Assembly (NCBI GenBank): GCA_964359565.1
Contig: CAYHTN010000078.1
Span: forward strand, 1 to 5,542
Direction: 5' to 3'
From: JAGOTP01 sp964359565
GTDB lineage: Bacteria > Patescibacteriota > Patescibacteriia > 2-12-FULL-60-25
Length of the DNA stretch: 5,542 nucleotides
Part shown: positions 4,559-5,542 of the stretch, in pieces
How positions within the stretch are numbered: position 1 is the stretch's first letter
How the letters are laid out: every line of letters begins with the position of its first letter
Position numbers and translations under genes: made by a program
The notes under the pieces: model-generated
The model's database searches: none
What the model saw: only the letters and a program-made list of their open reading frames with translations
Told to the model about the DNA's origin: nothing

Positions 4559-5542
4559 TTATTTTTGACTGACGCCCATCACGCCGGTCCAAGTCGAGCG
4601 ACCGACGGTGTCGATGGCGCGTGCTTGGTACTCAAGCTGACTCGAAGTGAGGGTTGGACTGGTCCAGCGGCAGACATCACCTGGGCAGGTCATGGCGACT
4701 TGTCCGTTGGCGTAGATCTCGATCCGTTCAACCGTCGAGGCAGACCAGGCGCGAGCAACGAAGCTTACGCGGTCTCCGGCGACGTAGCCTTCCGTACGAT
4801 CATGTTCGATCGTGAGGGTAGAAGGAAGAGACATTCCCATGGCAAGCCATTCACGCACGATCTTGACGCTACGGACATCAGACCAGCCTTTGTTTCCGGC
4901 GTGATCGATGACACGAGCGTTAAAGACGGCGATATGACGATCGGCGAAATCCGCGTCAGCAAGAGTGAGAGCACATTCTTTGTTCCCGCTTGTGTTGCCG
5001 TAGGAACAGGTTTTGCGGATGATACCGTCAACAACCATTTCGATACGTTGTACATTGTCGGCAGACCAAGCACCGACACTGTAGTTTAACTTTTGACCAG
5101 CACCGAGTTCGGCGGTGATCGGAGCCATCCAGGTCCAGACGCTCATTTTGTTTTGAGACAGGTCAGGAGTGCTTGGAGCACGCGCATCGCCGATCCAGAG
5201 GGCGCGGGTGTTGCTCCAATTCAATTGGTAGCCACCGTCACGCATGCGGGCGTAAACGCTCACGCTTGTTCCGGCTGGGTACGCTGATGTGTCGATTTCG
5301 ACGTCACAGGTGGTGGCCGTTGTGACATTGCCGACGGCACAAAAGCGCTTCATTTCGTTATTGACGAACACTTCAACGTTATTGACGCCATCAATGTTAT
5401 TTTGCGCACGGACCTGAGCGATGACACGGGCACCGTGTTTCACGGCGGTCGTATCTGGGTTCAAGGTGACCGTTACAAACTTCTGAGCGGTATTCGCTGC
5501 AGGAACCGTAGCTGCATTCACCGTGCCATTGATACTGCCATC
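4559..5542 (-). CDS. Secreted or surface protein with Ig-like repeats, C-terminal part (5' end outside window)
   Basis: The minus-strand frame is open from the right edge (codons for DGSINGT precede the GTG at 5521-5519) to TAA at 4561-4559. That GTG is thus internal, and 327 residues of a longer protein are visible. It has three beta-rich repeats of about 95 residues that resemble bacterial Ig-like (Big_9-type) domains: a hydrophobic strand pattern, VEVFVNN/IEMVVDG/IEIYANG in the middle strand, and an A-R-x-x-D-x-x-G near the end followed by NWSN, GWSD or TWTG. Each repeat has two cysteines. Counting from the GTG at 5521: C61/C72, C172/C183, C279/C284, so disulfides and export are likely. 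No anchor or sorting signal follows the last repeat; the end is GVMGVSQK. The signal peptide would be off the window. Adhesion or surface-layer roles are common for such proteins, but none is shown here. It converges on the glycosyltransferase gene. Confidence 0.8.
   Translation of the reverse strand, partial: DGSINGTVNAATVPAANTAQKFVTVTLNPDTTAVKHGARVIAQVRAQNNIDGVNNVEVFVNNEMKRFCAVGNVTTATTCDVEIDTSAYPAGTSVSVYARMRDGGYQLNWSNTRALWIGDARAPSTPDLSQNKMSVWTWMAPITAELGAGQKLNYSVGAWSADNVQRIEMVVDGIIRKTCSYGNTSGNKECALTLADADFADRHIAVFNARVIDHAGNKGWSDVRSVKIVREWLAMGMSLPSTLTIEHDRTEGYVAGDRVSFVARAWSASTVERIEIYANGQVAMTCPGDVCRWTSPTLTSSQLEYQARAIDTVGRSTWTGVMGVSQK
4562..4837 (-). repeat. Ig-like repeat 3 of the surface protein
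   Basis: Residues 229-320 counted from the GTG at 5521, the end of the protein. AWSASTVERIEIYANG closely mirrors repeat 2. The cysteines (C279, C284) are only five apart instead of eleven because the loop between them is shorter. ARAIDTVG and TWTG complete the pattern. Confidence 0.65.
4853..5146 (-). repeat. Ig-like repeat 2 of the surface protein
   Basis: Residues 126-223 counted from the GTG at 5521. It carries AWSADNVQRIEMVVDG, cysteines C172 and C183, ARVIDHAGN and GWSD. It is joined to repeat 1 by a 14-residue proline- and serine-containing linker. Confidence 0.65.
5189..5479 (-). repeat. Ig-like repeat 1 of the surface protein
   Basis: Residues 15-111 counted from the GTG at 5521. 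It carries the strand VNNVEVFVNN, cysteines C61 and C72, YARMRDGG and NWSN. Its cysteines and Trp102 each sit exactly 111 residues before their counterparts in repeat 2. Confidence 0.65.

Noticed and set aside
4541..5089. Plus-strand open frame of 182 codons opposite the Ig-repeat gene
   Set aside because: It begins in the terminator stem and is antisense to a gene with three matching repeats; its product shows no repeats or domain.
5519..5521. GTG as the start codon of the Ig-repeat protein
   Set aside because: The frame stays open to the window edge upstream of it with no ribosome site, no signal peptide follows it, and it begins mid-protein.
1..5542. CRISPR array, tRNA, insertion sequence or phage genes
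   Set aside because: I found no regularly spaced direct repeats, cloverleaf, transposase motif or terminal inverted repeats. The only repeats are those within the Ig-like protein.

Overview
The window looks like chromosomal DNA of a bacterium using the standard code (no in-frame TGA in any accepted gene; the visible stops are TAA or TAG). I suspect a Candidate Phyla Radiation (Patescibacteria) genome. The grounds are the style of the short, acidic S1 N-terminus (an S1 domain starting near residue 25 with a GEVVKGNVIAVGRNEV-type strand), weak or absent Shine-Dalgarno sequences, and compact gene packing beside a secreted Ig-like repeat protein. This placement is inference from recognition, not a proof.

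Layout. Positions 1-230 (minus) hold the first 76 codons of ribosomal protein S1 (rpsA), running out of the left edge. Positions 231-657 are a 427-base gene-free stretch. It holds a good minus-strand promoter for rpsA (TTGACA-17-TACCCT), a roughly 157-base structured rpsA leader, a weak plus-strand promoter candidate and a long hairpin just ahead of the next gene. Positions 658-1533 (plus) encode an unrecognised 291-residue all-helical, TPR-like protein, clearly richer in G+C than the gene after it. After a possible weak terminator, three plus-strand genes follow: a DUF218/YdcF-like protein (best start 1677, to 2300), an unrecognised acidic, helical and probably coiled-coil protein (2338-3003), and a 500-residue GT-C type multi-pass membrane glycosyltransferase (3011-4513). 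The last two are only 7 bases apart and are probably co-transcribed. A strong hairpin with T-runs on both sides (4512-4548) ends this unit and also serves the convergent gene. Positions 4559-5542 (minus) are the 3' part of a large secreted or surface protein made of about 100-residue Ig-like repeats, each with a pair of cysteines and a conserved tryptophan; its 5' end lies beyond the right edge.

How the genes may work together. The glycosyltransferase belongs to a fold class that uses polyprenyl-phosphate-linked sugars outside the membrane, and some DUF218 proteins act in envelope and lipid-carrier metabolism. The three-gene unit, next to a surface protein, is therefore most simply read as a cell-envelope cluster. 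The helical protein between them has no function I can name. The most interesting signals are promoters placed so close to the start codons of 1677 and 2338 that the mRNAs would have leaders of only about 5-8 bases, the folded rpsA leader, and the regular cysteine-paired repeats of the surface protein. I saw no CRISPR array, tRNA, rRNA, insertion sequence or clear defence system.
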